This document shows, one piece after another, positions 62,817 through 64,000 of a DNA stretch of 64,000 bases. Position numbers and translations under genes: made by a program. Below the pieces are notes generated by a model that saw only the letters and a program-made list of their open reading frames with translations, was not told where the DNA came from and ran no database searches. The DNA is from Vannielia sp. (lineage in GTDB: Bacteria > Pseudomonadota > Alphaproteobacteria > Rhodobacterales > Rhodobacteraceae): the NCBI RefSeq assembly GCF_029212645.1, contig NZ_JARGND010000010.1:1-64000 (forward strand), read 5' to 3'. Numbering within the stretch: position 1 is the first letter of the stretch; each line of letters opens with the position of its first letter.

Positions 62817-63305
62817 TCAGAGGCTCTCCAGTATGGCTTCGCCCGCCGAAATATTGCATTCGCCGGGGGTGTTTTCGATGTTGAGGGTTTGCACCACGTT
62901 GTCATAGACCACCATGGCATAGCGCTGCGAGCGATCGATCAGCCCCGCCGGAGGGGCGGAAAATGCCATGCCGATCTCCTTGGTGAAGGCGGCGTCAGCG
63001 TCGCTCAGCATTTGGATGCCTGCGGCTGTCGCGCCGGTTTCCCGGCCCCACGCGTCCAGCACGAAGGGGTCATTCACGGTGACGCAAATCACCTCGGCCA
63101 CGCCCGCGCCGCGCAGCGCGTCCATGTTTTTCACGAAGCTCGGCACATGGGCGGTGGAGCAAACGCCGGTATAGGCCCCCGGCAGCCCGAAAATGACGCA
63201 TTTCTTGCCGGTGGTGAGGTCTTTCAGGGCAATCTGCTCTGGCCCCTTTGCGCCCACCCGCAGCAGTGTTGCCGATGGGATCGTGTCGCCTTTTGAGATT
63301 TGCAT
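62817..63305 (-). CDS. Peroxiredoxin (Prx5-like)
   Basis: This is a 162-residue protein. The peroxidatic Cys is in GLPGAYTGVCSTAHVPSF, the Prx5/AhpE-like box with Gly in place of the usual Pro before Val-Cys. The conserved Arg is in DRSQRYAMVV. It reduces hydroperoxides with a thiol partner. It is divergent from the FAD reductase gene with 83 bp between them. Start at base 63305. Confidence 0.92.
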   Translation of the reverse strand: MQISKGDTIPSATLLRVGAKGPEQIALKDLTTGKKCVIFGLPGAYTGVCSTAHVPSFVKNMDALRGAGVAEVICVTVNDPFVLDAWGRETGATAAGIQMLSDADAAFTKEIGMAFSAPPAGLIDRSQRYAMVVYDNVVQTLNIENTPGECNISAGEAILESL

Positions 63306-63388
63306 GGGTCTCTTCCTTGTCCTATTTCCTGTTCCAGCGGTTGTGGCCATGAAATGCTTGGAATGAGCGAAAGGCAAGGGAGCCTGTG

Positions 63389-64000
63389 ATGGATATTGTG
63401 GTAATTGGCGCAGGGCAGGCGGGATCGTCCCTGGTGGCAAAGCTGAGGGCGCTTGGCCATGAGGGCAGCATCACCCTGATTGGCGAGGAGCCGGTGCCGC
63501 CCTATCAGCGCCCGCCCCTTTCAAAGGCCTATCTGTTGGGCGATATGGAGGAATCGCGCCTTTATCTGCGGCCAGAGGCGTTTTATGCCGATCAGGGCAT
63601 CACCCTGAGGCTGGGCGGCAAGGTGACGGCGATCGACCGGGAAAACCGCGAGGTGCATCTGGGCGATGAGCGGATCAGCTATGATGCGCTGGCGCTCACC
63701 ACCGGCTCACAGCCCCGCGCCCTGCCTGCGGCGATTGGCGGCGATCTTGAGGGCGTGTTCACCGTGCGCAGCCTGGCCGATATTGACCGGATGCAGCCGG
63801 AGCTGCGCGAGGGGCGCCGCGCGCTGATCATCGGCGGCGGCTACATTGGCCTTGAGGCGGCGGCGGTGTGCGCAAAGCTGGGGATGCAGGTGGTGCTGGT
63901 GGAAATGGCCGACCGGATCTTGCAGCGGGTCGCCGCGCTGCAAACCTCGGACTATTTCCGCGGTCTGCACCAGCGCCACGGGGTTGATATCCGCGAGGGC
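63389..64000 (+). CDS. FAD-dependent ferredoxin-type reductase (3' end outside window)
   Basis: The first 204 codons are visible. It starts VVIGAGQAGSSLVAKL (FAD-binding Rossmann) and has PPYQRPPLSKAYL, TTGSQPRALP and the NAD-binding GGGYIGLEAAAVCAKLG. This is the family of rubredoxin/putidaredoxin-type reductases, which move electrons from NAD(P)H to a small iron-sulphur protein for a monooxygenase. AAGG and GGGAG lie 10-17 bases before ATG 63389. Confidence 0.9.
   Translation, partial: MDIVVIGAGQAGSSLVAKLRALGHEGSITLIGEEPVPPYQRPPLSKAYLLGDMEESRLYLRPEAFYADQGITLRLGGKVTAIDRENREVHLGDERISYDALALTTGSQPRALPAAIGGDLEGVFTVRSLADIDRMQPELREGRRALIIGGGYIGLEAAAVCAKLGMQVVLVEMADRILQRVAALQTSDYFRGLHQRHGVDIREG

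Overview
The window looks like a chromosomal stretch of an alphaproteobacterium of the Rhodobacteraceae (roseobacter type). The evidence is the host gene run at the right: murA, a DUF2948 gene, a GNAT gene, hisD, a UPF0262 gene and a low-molecular-weight phosphatase gene, then serC-serA, glnK-amtB and an Mla lipid-transport pair. High GC and a candidate serC leader RNA agree with this. The genus cannot be named from the sequence.

Two mobile elements sit end to end at one host tRNA-Thr(GGT) gene. Element A (window start to about 25715; its left end is outside) is an integrative mobilizable element. It holds MobC and a relaxase, an ArdC-type antirestriction protein, a nuclease-helicase of the TM0106 type, and a type I restriction-modification operon. 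That operon carries extra parts: a one-domain HsdS, a GIY-YIG protein, a DUF6119 protein and a zinc peptidase. Next come about 350 bp packed with hairpins that look like a structured RNA, and an AT-rich gene for a cold-shock-like/HTH protein. A transfer block follows (membrane protein, trypsin-like protease, small membrane protein, VirD4-like coupling ATPase), then three small conserved proteins and a large serine recombinase. The last codons of the recombinase lie in the tRNA 3' end.

Element B (about 25764-38251, 12.5 kb) is a compact phage-satellite-like island. It holds a P4-type tyrosine integrase, an AlpA regulator, a primase-helicase followed by an iteron cluster, a resolvase, a small-terminase-like protein, cargo genes, an XRE/ImmA regulatory pair and several small genes. 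No capsid or tail genes are visible. It is inserted inside the anticodon arm of the host tRNA-Thr gene. The 3' half is left at 25716-25763 and the 5' half at 38239-38278, with a 13-bp core at both ends. The junction does not rebuild the gene. Instead the element carries a whole, divergent tRNA-Thr(GGT) at 38068-38142.

The host chromosome resumes at 38279. It begins with an ATP-grasp gene, a 50-residue Lys/Gly-rich peptide and an HExxH protein translationally coupled to the peptide, which together look like a peptide-modification (RiPP-like) locus. Then come murA and histidine/serine biosynthesis genes, a phosphoesterase, a RIME-like repeat, ammonium uptake, a class A PBP, MlaA/MlaC, a type I secretion ABC/HlyD pair, a minus-strand run (pterin dehydratase, FemAB/GNAT-like protein, GDPD, RidA, peroxiredoxin) and the start of an FAD reductase.

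The points I find most novel are the tRNA disruption with carried replacement, the hairpin array beside the cold-shock-like gene, the peptide/HExxH/ATP-grasp locus, and the augmented restriction island.
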